NCBI RefSeq assembly: GCF_023159225.1
Contig: NC_063163.1
Location: forward strand, 107,911,885-107,975,884
Source of the DNA: Perognathus longimembris pacificus
Lineage: Eukaryota > Chordata > Mammalia > Rodentia > Heteromyidae
Reading direction: 5' to 3'
DNA length: 64,000 nucleotides
Of this stretch, positions 32,335 through 44,089 are shown one piece after another. Under the pieces are notes generated by a model, which searched no databases, was not told the origin of the DNA, and saw only the letters and a list, made by a program, of their open reading frames with translations. The position numbers and the translations under genes were made by a program. The first letter of the stretch is position 1. Each line of letters begins with the position of its first letter.

Positions 32335-32865
32335 GGTGCAGGTTCAGGCTGTCACGAGGTGCATATCAAAGCCGGAGTTTAAAAACTGTACTGGGAATAG
32401 TGCAATTATCTCGCTTCACCACATTTCTCAGCCCCGACTGAGGTTTAATTAAAGCCAAGTAAAAACACAAAGTCGCCATTTCAGATATCACCCCACTGCA
32501 CGCTGGTTAAAAAAAAAAAAAAAAAAGGGGAAAGGAAAGGGAAAAAAAAATCCTTTATCAGGGACTTAACATTTTTTCTGTGAGTATCTTCCAGCTCAGT
32601 TGGATATTATTCCCTCATAACAGTTCCTTTAAAGAAAAAATATATATTTAATATATATGTATAAAATGAGTTAATCCTCCATAATCTCCTTGAGTTGTAC
32701 CTAAAACACAGTTTCTTGCAGGTGACCTTTTCAGAAGAGGCTGTTACTATGGCAACCGCATTGTTTGATTCTGTCAAGAGAAAAATACTGCATGGAAATG
32801 TATTTAATTTTGCTTAATTTGATGCTGTATTTAACACTTGCACAGGCTGAAAAGAGACAGGGACT
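32335..32865. promoter_or_regulatory. candidate conserved non-coding element with RFX-like half-palindrome
   Basis: Repeat-free apart from an A-run near 32510. It contains aggtttaattaaagcc, ttgcttaatttgatg and an RFX X-box-like gttactatggcaac at 32743-32756. The AT-rich, motif-dense texture suggests a developmental enhancer. There is no coding frame of interest. Confidence 0.4.
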
Positions 32866-33578
32866 GGAGAGTAGGAGCCGGCTCACCCTGGCTATGTTCA
32901 CTGGGATTCTGGACATCCCCATTCATTAGGTACCTGCCCCCTCCTGGACCAAGAATTTGAAGGACTGAGTAGAGCTCTGTTCTGTTGCTCCCATTTACTC
33001 CTCATTTGAATATGAAGTAATGGAATCCAAAGACCTCTATCACTAAGCCCATGAGGCCTGGGCACAAGTGTGGTGTCCTCATAGATTTTGATCTTCATGG
33101 AAGCTGTGCTGGGCTCAGGATACTTGGTTAATGATTTATTTATTTATTTGGTCAGACAGGAGGCCACTCCAAGGGACACCATAACCCAGGCCTGAGAAGT
33201 TTGGGTACAGCCTTACCCACTGCACTGCACAGGCTACAACCCCTCCATGTTGCTACACAGGCATAACCACGATCATACATATGGAGATCCTAAAGCCAGA
33301 TGAGCTAGAGCACTTGACCAAGGAGTCATAGGAGGTGACAGAATGGAACAAATATGCTTCCCAATGGCCCTTCCAAGCCAAGCTCATGTCTTATTGGGAT
33401 CAAGCATGTTGAACACAAGGTGTGTGTGTGGTGGGGGGTAGGGTCTAGGCAGGCAGTGTCCTCCTAGCTCATCCAGTCTGGGGAGGCTGACTTCTCTAAG
33501 ATTCTTGCCCCTTCTATCCTGTGATACACAACCACAGGTTCATGTATGTACCTCTGTTCTAAATAAACTTAGTCGCCC
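32866..33578. other. unique sequence
   Basis: Contains a short TTTA repeat near 33135 and a G/T-rich run near 33420. No gene recognised. Confidence 0.4.
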
Positions 33579-33579
33579 G

Positions 33580-33705
33580 AAGAACTAAGACAAATTATTT
33601 GATCTCTCTGGGTCATATTTTCTTCATCTGGAGAACTTTTAAAAGAATTGGCTAGAGATATCTAAAATAACTTTCTGACAATTCTAACATTCCATTACAT
33701 ATGCC
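33580..33705 (+). mobile_element. MIR fragment, sense
   Basis: acaaattatttgatctctctgg followed by ttttcttcatctggag is the sense MIR core. Confidence 0.7.
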
Positions 33706-33892
33706 AATACCTAACATTCTTCCAGGGTTGAGCCACCCACATCTTCAGTCACCACACACATCATACTCACTCCAATGGGTCCCTTTTGTCCAAGTCTTCA
33801 ACTGAAGGCCCCACATCTCCATCATGAACCATGACCAGCCATCCAAGTGTCCTCAACCACAGACTGCTATGCCTTTAAGAATGTGCCCTCAA

Positions 33893-34133
33893 GTCAGGCA
33901 TAGGTGGCTCACACCTATAATCCTAGCTATTCAGGAGGCTGAGATCTGAGGATCCCAGTTCAAAGCCAACCCAGGTAGGAAAGTTCGTGAGACTCTTATC
34001 TCCAATTAACCACCAGAAAACCAGAAATGGTGCTGTAGCTCAAAGTGGTAGAGTGCTAGCCTTGAGGTGAAGAGCCAAGGGACAGCATCCAGATCCAGAA
34101 TTCAAGCCCCAGGACGACCACCACCATCAACAA
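33893..34133 (+). mobile_element. B1-Geo SINE with target-site duplication
   Basis: Head (ggtggctcacacctataatc) and Geo half (gctgtagctcaaagtggtag). The duplication aagaatgtgccct is at 33877-33889 and 34134-34146. Confidence 0.95.
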
Positions 34134-34146
34134 AAGAATGTGCCCT

Positions 34147-34287
34147 GTTGTGCCTCTACTTCCTATTCTTCTGAATTGCCTTCAGGAGTCCCAACTTCCC
34201 AGATTATGTACCTCAGGATAGACAATCAGCCCCATGCTGCCTCTCTCTTCCTTTGACCATGCCCCCTGGAGATCTTAATCCTCTTTG

Positions 34288-34289
<2 letters not shown>
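34147..34289. other. unique spacer
   Basis: Nothing recognised. Confidence 0.4.

Positions 34290-34352
<63 letters not shown>
34290..34352. repeat. (CT)n microsatellite
   Basis: About 30 pure CT units, a homopyrimidine tract able to form H-DNA. Confidence 0.97.
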
Positions 34353-34354
<2 letters not shown>

Positions 34355-34556
34355 GTCTATCTAACACAGCAGCTACCCTCTCTCAAACACAGCAGCTTCC
34401 CTTAGTGGAAGCAATTTTGTCTCTTGCATCCCGGATATATCAGAACTAGGAAGTATGTGTCTTCCTTCCTCCCCACTGCAGTTTTTGAGCTATCTCTCTT
34501 TCTCCTTTCAAAGTTCAAACTTACTTGAAGCATGTTGATCAGATCACATGACCCTT

Positions 34557-34771
34557 TTTTTTTTTTTTTTTTTTTGGCCAGTCCTGGGGCTTGGATTCAG
34601 GGCATGAGCACTGTCCCTGGCTTCTTTTTTTTGCTCAAGGCTAGCACTCTGCCACTTGAGCCACAGCGCCACTTCTGGCCGTTTTCTGTATATGTGGTGC
34701 TGGGGAATTGAACCCAGGGCTTCATGTATACAAGGCAAGCGCTCTTGCCACTAGGCCATATCCCCAGCCCT
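34557..34771 (-). mobile_element. IDL-Geo SINE with target-site duplication
   Basis: T-run, reverse Geo, then reverse ID-like head ending in atatccccagccc. Duplication gatcacatgaccctt at 34542-34556 and 34772-34786. Confidence 0.96.
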
Positions 34772-34859
34772 GATCACATGACCCTTCTATATATACACAG
34801 CTGCCATTCATTGGGTAACCTTCCTAGATATCCTGCTTAGTCAATGGATTTATTTAGCA

Positions 34860-37205
34860 CCTAAATCATGGTCCCTCTCCACTATTATTCCTGGGATCAT
34901 TGTTGGAGATTTCAATATCCATGATTTGGATCCATCTTATTCCCTGGCCTCCAGTGAGATTTTGTCCCACCTACCTGCCCATTCCCTAGACTTAGTCACA
35001 CCAATGACTAAATCAGCTACAAAAAGTGGATTTCCAACATCTTCCTTTCTGACCATCCTGCCTTCCTTAGAGCTAGCTTACTCCAACCTCATTTCATTAC
35101 TAATCACCCATTATCCATGACTATCATCCCCTACTTGCATTCATTTCCTTCCTTATCCAGCTCTAACTACATAATCCAATGCAAAACTATCCTCTTGCCA
35201 AGAACCTGACCTTCTTGCACCTCTTCCTATATTGTCCTAGCCCAGAAACTCTAGCTTTGCTAATTCTACCCACTTATCCTGTGCCTGCACCAGAGAAGCT
35301 GAACACTGCTGGAGAAAAAAATGACACAAATTTGCTGAGTAGACTCACTATACTCATGACCACAAATCTTACTCAACAGTGTCAGAAAAGCCTACTGTCA
35401 TTCTCTAGAAAATTCAATTTCTCCATCTCTGGGGGAAAACTATCATACTTCCTTTTTTCTCCCCAGTCTCCAGTATTCCCTCTCTAACCCCATTCCCAGC
35501 TGATGACCTTGCAGCATATTTCATAGACAAAATAGATTTCTATGAGATGGGAACTATCTGATTTTCCCATCAATAAGTTATTTATTGTATCTGCCTCAGA
35601 ACCAATGTACTCCAGCCATTCCACACCCCCTCCCATTACAATAAAAAAAGCTTTCTGACTCCTATCCAAGGTCAGCCCCTTCACTACACTCTGAACCCAT
35701 TCTTCTTGCTACTTCAAGGCCTTCCCCCCCCGCCCCCTCCCATTGCAACTGTTCTATTTCTCCTTGCATTATGTTTGCTGGATCTTCCCCGAGCACATGA
35801 AACAACCTCCATATAGTCCTCTTTTACGTATGCCCTTCCTTGACCCCATTGCTCTTACGCCCATTTTTCTACCTATTTTTAAGCTCTCCTTGCCAGCAAG
35901 TCTGTTTAAAGGAGTTGTCTATATTCACCATGCTCACATCCTCATCTTTTGTCTCCTCGGCCCACTCCAGTCAGGTTTTATATCCACCACTTTACTTACA
36001 ACCAAAATGATGAGCAACGACCCCATGCTGAAGCAAATGGTCAATTTTCTATCTTCATCTTCATGTCTCAGCAGCATTTGGCACTGCTTGGTCAATTGCT
36101 GCTTTTCAAAAAACAAAAACAATGCAAAACAAAAAAACCAACTTTCTCCTCCAGGTTCTGACACCTTTGATTTTTCTCATCCTTCACTGGCACTTCTTCT
36201 CAGACTCCTGTTGGCATTTTCTAAAAATACTGGAGCACTCTTCCCCCTCTTCATTATCTCTCCCCATGTGATCTTATCTAGTCCCGTAGCTTTAAATGCC
36301 TTCTCACACTCTCAGGTCTCTCAGATTGACATCTAGCTCTTCTCCTTCCCAGGTCCCCAGACATCTGTATTCACCTGTCTATGCAACATCTCTGCTTGAG
36401 TGTCTCAGAGGCATCCTAGACTTAACATATTCAGAACAGATTAATTTTCCTCTTCAAGCCTGTACTCCCACTTCCACCAAGCCTTCTCTACCCAACTCAG
36501 AAGTGCATTCTCCACCCTGCTAGTAAAAGCCAGTCTTGGTTCCTTCCACATTCTATCACATCCCCTTTTTCAGAAAGTTCTCTGGTTCCACTCCCATAAT
36601 AAATGGGACTCCAACAACCATTTTCACTGCTATGGGCCAACGTCCAGCTACAGAGCCTGCTGGCAAGTCTACAGTCACATGGCAGCCAGAGAGGTGTTTC
36701 TAAAGCACAGCTAGCTTTCCTTAGCTTCTCTCTTATAGCTCTCCGTTGGCTTCCCACTGAAAGTAAGATAAGCTCCAAGGCTTTTCTCCTCTTATTTCCT
36801 GGCCTCATTCCTCTTCATTCTCCTTCTTAACATACAAATTTCCCAGACATGTTGGTCTGGGTCTATTCTAGGCACTTTGCTCTTTTCCTTCTGCTTGGGA
36901 TGCTCTCTCCTCCTGTTTGCATATAGCTGTCACTTCCTCATCCATCAATTTCGATCCCAAACCCCACTGTCAGACTTCCATCCACCCCAGGCCAGGTATT
37001 CTCCCAAAGCATACTCCTATATCTTCTTCACTGCTTATACCAAGAGTGAGCATTTTCTTATTTCTGAATTTGCTTCCTCATGTAGTCACTTTCCCTCCCC
37101 TACTGAGAATACAAACTTCCAACAGCAGCAATACTATTCAGCAGAATTCCTTGCTCCTACAAGAAAGATGTGCACATAGTAGGCACTTCATCGTTATTGA
37201 TTGAA
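34860..37205 (+). mobile_element. long L2 (CR1-clade) LINE relic with reverse-transcriptase remnants
   Basis: About 2.3 kb in sense orientation. An endonuclease-like remnant (translation HSLDLV, from 34980-35000) comes first. It is followed by sequence corresponding to the RT region: ctccagtcaggttttatatcc (about 35965), ctcagcagcatttggcac (about 36067, the place of the conserved L-S-A-A-F segment) and gatcttatctagtcccgtagc (about 36271). Next comes the block around cttaacatattcagaacag (36421) and finally the 3' end tagtaggcacttcatcg (about 37180). Frames are broken many times; the 197-codon ORF at 35743-36336 is one surviving piece. It is not a functional gene. Confidence 0.87.
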
Positions 37206-37277
37206 GGAAGCAATTTTTGGCTACCTGTGCTGCTTTGCTTATCTCTATGCCCCAGGATTGGTGTCTACCCAATATAT

Positions 37278-37355
37278 ACTCATGGATCTGCATGATCCTA
37301 GAAACTGAGTCAAGGTCTCAGAAACTCATGGATCTGCATGATCCTAGAAACTGAG
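37278..37355. repeat. tandem duplication, 46-bp period
   Basis: A 32-bp segment beginning actcatggatctgc occurs at 37278-37309 and again, identical, at 37324-37355. Confidence 0.95.
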
Positions 37356-37504
37356 AGCAGCAAGGGCAATGGCCTATAGAGTCCAGGCTCATCAACAAGT
37401 CAAGGCAGCCTTACTGCAGACAACTGGTTCCTGTCTGTGTGTCCGTGTGTCCTTGTCTACCTTCTTGGTAGGTTGTTGCACAGCTTGGTCTTTAGTTGAT
37501 TTGT
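37356..37504. other. unique spacer
   Basis: Nothing recognised. Confidence 0.35.
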
Positions 37505-37592
37505 TTGTTTATTGGGATATGGGAGTTGAATCCATAGTCTCTCGAATGTTGGATAAGTACTCTACCATTTGAATCATGCCTCCAGCTTGTTC
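37505..37592 (-). mobile_element. solitary ID-like SINE
   Basis: ggagttgaatccatagtctc, then ctaccatttgaatcatgcctcc, is a reverse ID monomer, diverged. Confidence 0.6.
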
Positions 37593-37829
37593 TCTAGTTT
37601 ATTCAAGAATTGAGAAACATCAAAAGGCCACCATTTCATGAATAGTTGTCCTGTATAAAGTGACAGAGTTCCAGTGCTCAGGGCCAATACAACAGAGAAG
37701 AGGGAACCCAGCGTCTGAGCCCGAGTGCTCTGTGTTTTGGGGAGAGACAAGATTGCCTCTGGGAGGAAGGATTTGGGGGTTCAAGTCTACCACTGTGAAG
37801 TATCATCCCCCCTTCTAGGTGCAATGTGG
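37593..37829. other. unique sequence
   Basis: Nothing recognised. Confidence 0.4.
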
Positions 37830-37834
37830 GCCCT

Positions 37835-38095
37835 TGCATCCTTTAGATCTAAGTTAGGTAATCATGGATATGTCACCTGAGCTCTCTGATGCTCATGTGA
37901 AAGACAATAATAGAGGCCTACTCACTGTGTCCACTTTCTCATTTTCCTTTCTCTCCTCAACTGACTCCATTATTCACACTGCACTGATGGCCAATTACCA
38001 AAATGGCACAAAAGATTCATACAAAAGTAAATGAGATAATGAATACAAATGCCCAGCATGTCTCTGGGTACAGGGAAAACACTAAGTACATTATA
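37835..38095 (+). mobile_element. MIR SINE, sense, interrupted
   Basis: atatgtcacctgagctctctg and aagacaataatagaggcc form the 5' core. After about 70 bp of other sequence, aaatgagataatgaatac and cccagcatgtctctggg form the 3' part. Confidence 0.65.
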
Positions 38096-38438
38096 ACTCT
38101 CATACCTATTAGGACCCCCCTGGCTCTAATCCATGGCTCCAGAGCCAGCCTAACACTACCTGTGAAGGACGCTGTCAGTGAAGAAAGGAAGCCGTCCCTC
38201 ATTTGACCCTGCGCTGATATCCATGAGGAAAATCTATCATAAAATCTATCAAGACTCGTATTCTGTTGATTCCTGCTCACACAACTGCCTTGTCACCCAT
38301 GTGTCTCAGCAGACACACTCCCGAAGGGCATTAGCACAGTCCAACAAGCAGTGAAATGGGCATCCTAGTCTTTGCTGATGATCCAAAGCAAAAACCATGG
38401 TGTTTGATCTGAAAGGGTCTCCCCCGACCCCTAAGTCA
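38096..38438. other. unique sequence
   Basis: Nothing recognised. Confidence 0.4.
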
Positions 38439-38439
38439 T

Positions 38440-38555
38440 CTGTACCAATCTTCTCATTTTGCTAATCAGGAATCTAACAGCGCCCAGATGAGAAATCTAA
38501 CCATGGTCATGTAGTTACAGCTGGGTCAGGAACTTAGCCCTCCTAACTCATAGGA
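38440..38555 (-). mobile_element. MIR fragment, antisense
   Basis: tctcattttgctaatcagg, then catgtagttacagctgggtcagg, is a reversed MIR. Confidence 0.75.
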
Positions 38556-39574
38556 AGAAGGCACAGGACCCAAGCCCACCCTCGCTTCCATTCTAGAAAA
38601 TAGTGGACAAAACACCAGATCACAAGGCATTGTCCACCAGAGTCGTCTGTCTGGCTCAAAGCGGAGAAGCATGTTCTTTCCTCTGCTTTCCTTAACTCCC
38701 AAGGAGGTAGAAGACAGAGCGGGAATCTTCCAAACAGAGCAGACTAGGAGCCATGCTACCTGCACCTACTCCTCCTGTCCATGGCCCTCTTTTCACTTCC
38801 CCCTTCTCTTCTTGTTTTGCCTCCCTGCCTGCCTTTTCTTCTGTTTGCTTAGAAGCTGGGCTCTGTTTGCTGATCCTTTTATTCATTTTCATATTGCCTG
38901 GGATATTTTCAGCTGCTCCTCTGGGTTTTTAGGAGAACTTCATGTGGTGAGAAGCATACTGGGCTGCCAAGGGAAACATCTGTCATGACCGGTGCCCTGC
39001 CCAGGGAATCCCTTCACCTTGTCAGCTGCCCTCCTGACCCACCAGGCCACTCCTCCTGACCAGCATGCAGTCTCTCACAGTCTTCCTGGGGGAGCAGAGC
39101 ATGCTTTCTCACACTGAAGCCTGATGTAGCAGACTGGCTTGTTTATGCTAGTGAGTGAGAGGCAAAGATCTGAGACCCTTTGCCCTGCCTGCAGTTTTCC
39201 TCTGTGTGCAATGTGGTTAGAGCACAGACAGCACTTCTCAATAGCGCTCTGTCTCCCCCCAGAAACAAGGATCAAAAACCAGCTTTCAGAAGGCATCGAT
39301 TCCTCGCGATTCCTTTCCTATGTACAGCAGAACCTATGCTAAAGATATTGGAAGTCAGCAGATGCTGGAAGATGCTTTGAAGAAGGCTGTTCCTGTTGGA
39401 GGAAGCTGAGGAGCTGTTCCCATGTCCTCTTTATTTAACACCATCAGAACCTAAAGCACAACTCTTGAATGTTCACTCTGCTTTCAGGGGAAAACAAGGA
39501 AGGCCTGAATTCTCTCTACATTGTGAAGAGGACATTGGAGGAAAACAGAAAGGCAAAGAAATATGATATATAGA
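38556..39574. other. unique sequence, no gene seen
   Basis: About 1 kb of single-copy DNA. ORFs up to 105 codons overlap on both strands with no domain. Confidence 0.4.
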
Positions 39575-39745
39575 ATCTAAAGCTGAGCTTGAATTTTGTG
39601 TCTCATCCACCAGTCAAAGGACTTTGGCAATCACTTAAACTCTGTATCTCAGCCATCTCCATTGTAAAACTAGGACAACAGAATCCAGATTGGACTTAGT
39701 AGTTAATTGGTGATTAAGGGCTTCCTACATGTCTTATTGTTATTA
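39575..39745 (+). mobile_element. MIR fragment, sense
   Basis: ggcaatcacttaaactctgta, then catctccattgtaaaactagg, is the sense MIR core. Confidence 0.75.
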
Positions 39746-39837
39746 CTCACCAGATCAGACATTCTAGTGGTGGCTCAATCACAATGGACCCAGGATTGGC
39801 CACACAGTGAGGCAGAATTTCAGAAAAGTACTACAAG

Positions 39838-39957
39838 GTGGGCATGGTGTCACCACTTGTAACCTCAGCACTCAGGAGGCTGAGGTAAGAGGCTGTCAAT
39901 TTCGAGGGCAGCCTAGTGCTACCATGGCAAGTTTAAGGTTAGCCTGAGTGCCATTGT
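39838..39957 (+). mobile_element. B1-like monomeric SINE
   Basis: ggtgggcatggtgtcacc, cctcagcactcaggaggctg and gaggtaagaggctgtcaatt resemble a B1 monomer. A GGAA array replaces its tail. Confidence 0.78.
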
Positions 39958-39959
39958 AA

Positions 39960-40185
39960 GTGGAAGGAAAGAAGGAAGGAGGGAGGAAGAAGGGGAGGGA
40001 GGGAGTTAAGAGAGAAGTGGAGGGAGAGAGGGAAGAGGAAGGATGAAAAGAAGGAAGGAAAGAGGGAAGGAAGGAAGGAAGGATGGATGGATGGAAAAGG
40101 AAAGAAGAGAAGAAAGGAGAAAAGAGAAAGGAGGGGGAGGAGGGGAGGGGAGAAGAGGGGAAAAAGGAAAAGAACAAGAAAGACT
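39960..40185. repeat. (GGAA)n/(GGGA)n purine tract
   Basis: About 220 bp of degenerate GGAA, GGAG and GGAT units directly downstream of the B1-like SINE. It explains the Lys/Arg/Glu-rich and Ser/Pro/Phe-rich ORFs at this site. Confidence 0.93.
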
Positions 40186-42205
40186 TGGAGAGCTGTCCTA
40201 GCCCCACTGCTCCGGAGGCCCAGAGGCGCCCATTACCAGCACTCCTCCCCATCTGAACTACTCCTCATCCAAGCTTCCATGTAATTTATGCCAAATGTTC
40301 TAGGAGAGCAGGCAAGAAGCCTGGGTTATTGGATATTTGTCAGGTTCAATAAATGGCACTCAGTGGCTCCAGGCTTGTTGTGTTCTCTGGTTTGTCACGG
40401 TAGCGCTTATCGGCCATGGCTCTGCCACTGCAGGCCCTGGACATTAGGAAAACAAGAGCAGGTTTTATTAACCAAGAAAAAGCATCCTAGGGTGTGTGGG
40501 CCGCTGGGGGTTGGGCAGATGTGGCTTCCCTATCAGAGGTCAGGCTTTGCCAAGGCTCCTACTGGAGTCATGTCATTTCTGGGCTCTGTGGGCTGATCAG
40601 AGCCAGGAAATGGCTCTGGGTTATGAGCTGCACTGAAGCCCACAGAGGAAATGTTTCTTTACCAAGCTTGTGGGATTATTTTCTTCTTCTTCTTGAGTCA
40701 TCAATTTGCTGTCATTCCTCCCTTAGCTCTGCTATTTTCACAACAGGATTCTTTTTAGCTAAAGAACTAAGCAGAACTGAAACCAGAGCTTTCTAGAAGA
40801 CAGGAACTGAGCCTCCATTGAATTCAGACATAGTCTGAACGATCCTGAGTGAATGAAGACAGCGGTGGAACTGAGAACTGAACCACAGATGAGCTCTGGT
40901 TTAGATGGCGGTAGGAGTTGGAAAGCAGCCCAAGAACAAATATGGAAGCTCTACTCAGGAGAGAAGAGCATGGGATATGGTATCGAGTAAGTATTCAGCT
41001 TTGGAGAAGTCCAGAAATGAGAGTGCTCATGAGATTGGACATGTTGTACAAATGGGAGCTGAAGTCCATTTTCTGAAAATAGAGCCAAATGACCAAGGTG
41101 AACCTACAGCAGTGTGTGAAGACTACTCCGGGGCTCCTGAAATCCTCCTAACAAAGGAGTTCACATTAAATCCTAGATCCTACGTAGGACCAGTTCTGTG
41201 GCCATTTCTACAGAGAGGAAAGGTTGGTAAGGGCAGGGAACTGAAAGGTCCTTCAAAGGACCTTGCTCCAAATCACTAGACAGGATCATCCCAGTGAAAG
41301 ATGTAGAGATCAAGTCACAGAGATTTATATCTACACAGCCTTCTGTGTCACTCCTCAAGGCAGCTGGCCCTGATCCTGTTTGAACCTAGCCAAGTGAGAA
41401 GGCCTTCAAGGGAGACGTCAACCTCTAGGTATAGGCCCTGATCTAGGATACTAGGTCAGGAAAGGAGACTGGGTTGCCAGTTATGATTTCCATGTTTCTT
41501 CCCATCATCCTATTTTGGAAGAGTTGAAACTCAGACAGCACTAGAGTCTCTCTGGAAAGGTGGGTTGGGAGCCAGGACCATTTGTTTTAATTTGATCCTC
41601 AGTGAAGTTATGGGCTGAGGAGACCACATTGGCCTTTGGAGTGAAAAGTGGCAAATTGCTAATTGCCAAAGAAAGATTTTTTTTTCCAGGGTACAAGTCT
41701 TCCCTTCATTAGTTTCGATCTCCTGAAACAATTAACACGAGCCTAGACCATCAGTGAATAGGAGGTTTTTAACTTGAGAATCCACATTGAATGACATCAG
41801 GCTTGGGGACAATTATAGAAGATATTCAATGGGGGAAAAGCTAACACATTTCAGCTCACATTAAGGCTGAAATTAAAACCTCACGGCTTCAGCTAAAAGT
41901 CACCTTGAGGTAACACATGGCGTGCCATAGTGTGTCATGGCAAGATCAGCAGTTTCCCAAAAGAGCATTTTCTCTAGCTGCCGTGGGAAGATCACATTGA
42001 GCCAGGAGAGGTGGATGTTGATGCCAGTCCTTTCAGTTTTGAACCATTCCCAGGAGAAGGTGGTAGTGGTCATTTCCATCTCATTTGCAAGGTTGTGCTA
42101 AGCCCACTGGAAGCCATAAAGCCAGGAAAACTGAGTTATTCAGACATTATCCACGATTCCCTAATACGGATGGAACCTCTATGATTGATTCCTTAAGAAA
42201 GCTAG
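40186..42205. other. 2 kb unique region, no gene recognised
   Basis: Single-copy DNA with a 124-codon plus-strand ORF at 40905-41279 that shows no motif, and several smaller overlapping ORFs. The part near 41040-41110 faintly resembles a reversed MIR. No promoter-like CpG cluster is visible. Confidence 0.4.
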
Positions 42206-42208
42206 AAA

Positions 42209-42449
42209 GTAGCTGGGTACCTGTCATCCTATCTACTCAGGAGGCTGAGATCTGAGGATCCCAGTTCAAAGCCAACCAGGACAGGAAAGTCCGTGAGACT
42301 CTTACCTCCAATCACTTACCACTAAAAGCCAGAAGTGGAGCTGTGGCTCAAGTGGTAGAGTGCTAGCCTTGTGCAAACAAGCAAACAAACAAAGAAAAAA
42401 ACCTCAGGCCCAGGTCCTGAATTCAAGCCCCGGGACCAGCCCAAAAAAT
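42209..42449 (+). mobile_element. B1-Geo SINE
   Basis: Head (gctgggtacctgtcatcc) and well-preserved Geo half (agaagtggagctgtggctc), with a caaa-rich insertion before the final ccctgaattcaagcccc-like end. Confidence 0.92.
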
Positions 42450-42524
42450 AAGTAATTAAATAAGCCAGAAAGCTTAATGGGAGAAAGACAATGAATAGAA
42501 GCAATGATGGAATATGGATGGAGA

Positions 42525-42640
42525 TATTCTCATCTCCAACCCCTATCTTATTTAGTGTTATTGTCTCCAATGCCCCTTACGATGTCCAGCATATGTAGAA
42601 TACTCGATACATATTTGTTAAATCAATGCATATCTGAAAT
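42525..42640 (+). mobile_element. possible L2 3' end, sense
   Basis: ttattgtctccaatgcccc, then cgatacatatttgttaaatc, resembles the sense L2 terminus. Confidence 0.5.
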
Positions 42641-42985
42641 GTAACCTTTTAGAACTTGTGTCTATGCCCCCAAGCCTGTTCTTTGTGAGAACTCACTAGA
42701 ATTCCAGGGACAATGGCCATCATCACCACTCTCATGAGATGTAACAAATGGCTCCTTTCTGAAAGTGCTAGCAGCTTTTTGGATGCATGTTACAAATGTA
42801 CTTGAAGGGGCCTAGAACTGCCTCCCTTTCTGCAGAAGAGAGCATTGTTTCCTGTCTAGTTCCTAGACTCACTCCTAGCCCCCACTGGACAGTAGGTGCC
42901 ATCTGCCTCCATCAATCTAATGCACACAAATAACAAATGGCCAAAAACCCAAGGAAGTGTCAGTGTGAGGAACCCTGCCTGTCTC
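42641..42985. other. unique sequence
   Basis: Nothing recognised. Confidence 0.4.
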
Positions 42986-42989
42986 TAAG

Positions 42990-43255
42990 TGTTAACAGTG
43001 AGGCTGGATTCCCCGGCCCTGGAATTAATTGTAGCTTGTGTGCTATGATTGGAATTAAATGACATGCCAAATTAAAGAGTTATTTTTTCTAATAAATATT
43101 TTGCATAGGATGTGTTTATAATGGCATTAATTATTTATGCTGCCATATAGAGAAAGCATAAATATAAAGAGAGAGAGGGGGAGAAAAAGAGATCAGACGG
43201 TTCCTGTAGGAGAAATAAAATGAAAATTTCCATCAGGATGATGAATACCTGCATT
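42990..43255. promoter_or_regulatory. candidate conserved non-coding element
   Basis: A repeat-free AT-rich block dense in TAAT/ATTA cores (ggaattaattgtagc, ggaattaaatgac, aatggcattaattatttatg). It looks like homeodomain-bound enhancer sequence. The block may resume at 43380-43490 beyond the G-run. Confidence 0.4.
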
Positions 43256-43285
43256 CTAACTTTGGGACTGAGCCCAGGGAGGTTG

Positions 43286-43308
43286 GGCGGGGGGGCGGGG
43301 GGGGGGGG
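43286..43308. repeat. G-run with quadruplex potential
   Basis: Runs of 8 and 12 Gs separated by single bases, within gggcggggggg-type sequence. Confidence 0.85.
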
Positions 43309-44088
43309 TGGCGTGCAGGAGGGAAAGCAGAGAGACAGGGACATCTTGAGAACAAATCCGACAAGCATTATCGAGGCTTTTGAGGGAGGAATATGTTAAA
43401 AATGAAAGTGAGTACAGAAAGTTTAAATATTTAATACCTGCATTAATTCTAATTCACACTTTCTTTATTTTTCAGATTAAAAATTTACGAGAATTCCCAT
43501 CTCTTTCATCCTTCTTCCCCCCAACCCCTCCCCACCTACCCATGGGGGGCACTTGGCGGTCACTGTACCAAGAGCTACTTTTAGCAGCATTTGTGTCACA
43601 CAGAACACAAGAACTGGAGCTTCCCTTCCTCCCTCACTACTGCCTCCAGACCCCCCTCCTCAAAACTGTCCCCCTTCCCCACTTCCCTCTTGGGCCTCTC
43701 TGATGAGACCCAGTGTCTCTAGCCCACCCTGAAAAGCTTGCAGAATCTGAGCTGGCCCAGCCAGGCTTCGGGTTTAAAGCACTCACCCAGATCCAGAACT
43801 CATGAGCACAGGTTAGACCCATCCTAAACTGAGGTCTCCTCCAAGCAAGAGGTTCCTCTTACACCCAACCTTGGGGCTCCTCTGCCCTCCCAGGCTTTTA
43901 ATTCTAAAGCTGCCAAACCAACTGGTTAGGCTTGATCGGTTTTAATATCACTGCCAGCCAGCACTAACTTGGATGCAAGGGAGAACTAACTTCCTGGCGT
44001 CACCCTTGGGAGAGGGACTTTTGTAACCCGCCAGGCCCCAGCTCCTGTCATTCCAACACTAAGCAGGTGAGCAAGCTCCCATGTACTG
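43309..44088. other. unique sequence
   Basis: Nothing recognised beyond the AT-rich part near 43400-43490. The 107-codon plus ORF (43380-43703) lacks motifs. Confidence 0.4.
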
Positions 44089-44089
44089 G

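Noticed and set aside
35743..36336. 197-codon ORF
   Set aside because: It lies inside the L2 LINE relic and corresponds to a decayed part of its reverse-transcriptase frame.
40905..41279. 124-codon plus-strand ORF in a repeat-poor region
   Set aside because: No recognisable family, no splice or promoter context; kept only as a note under the unique region.
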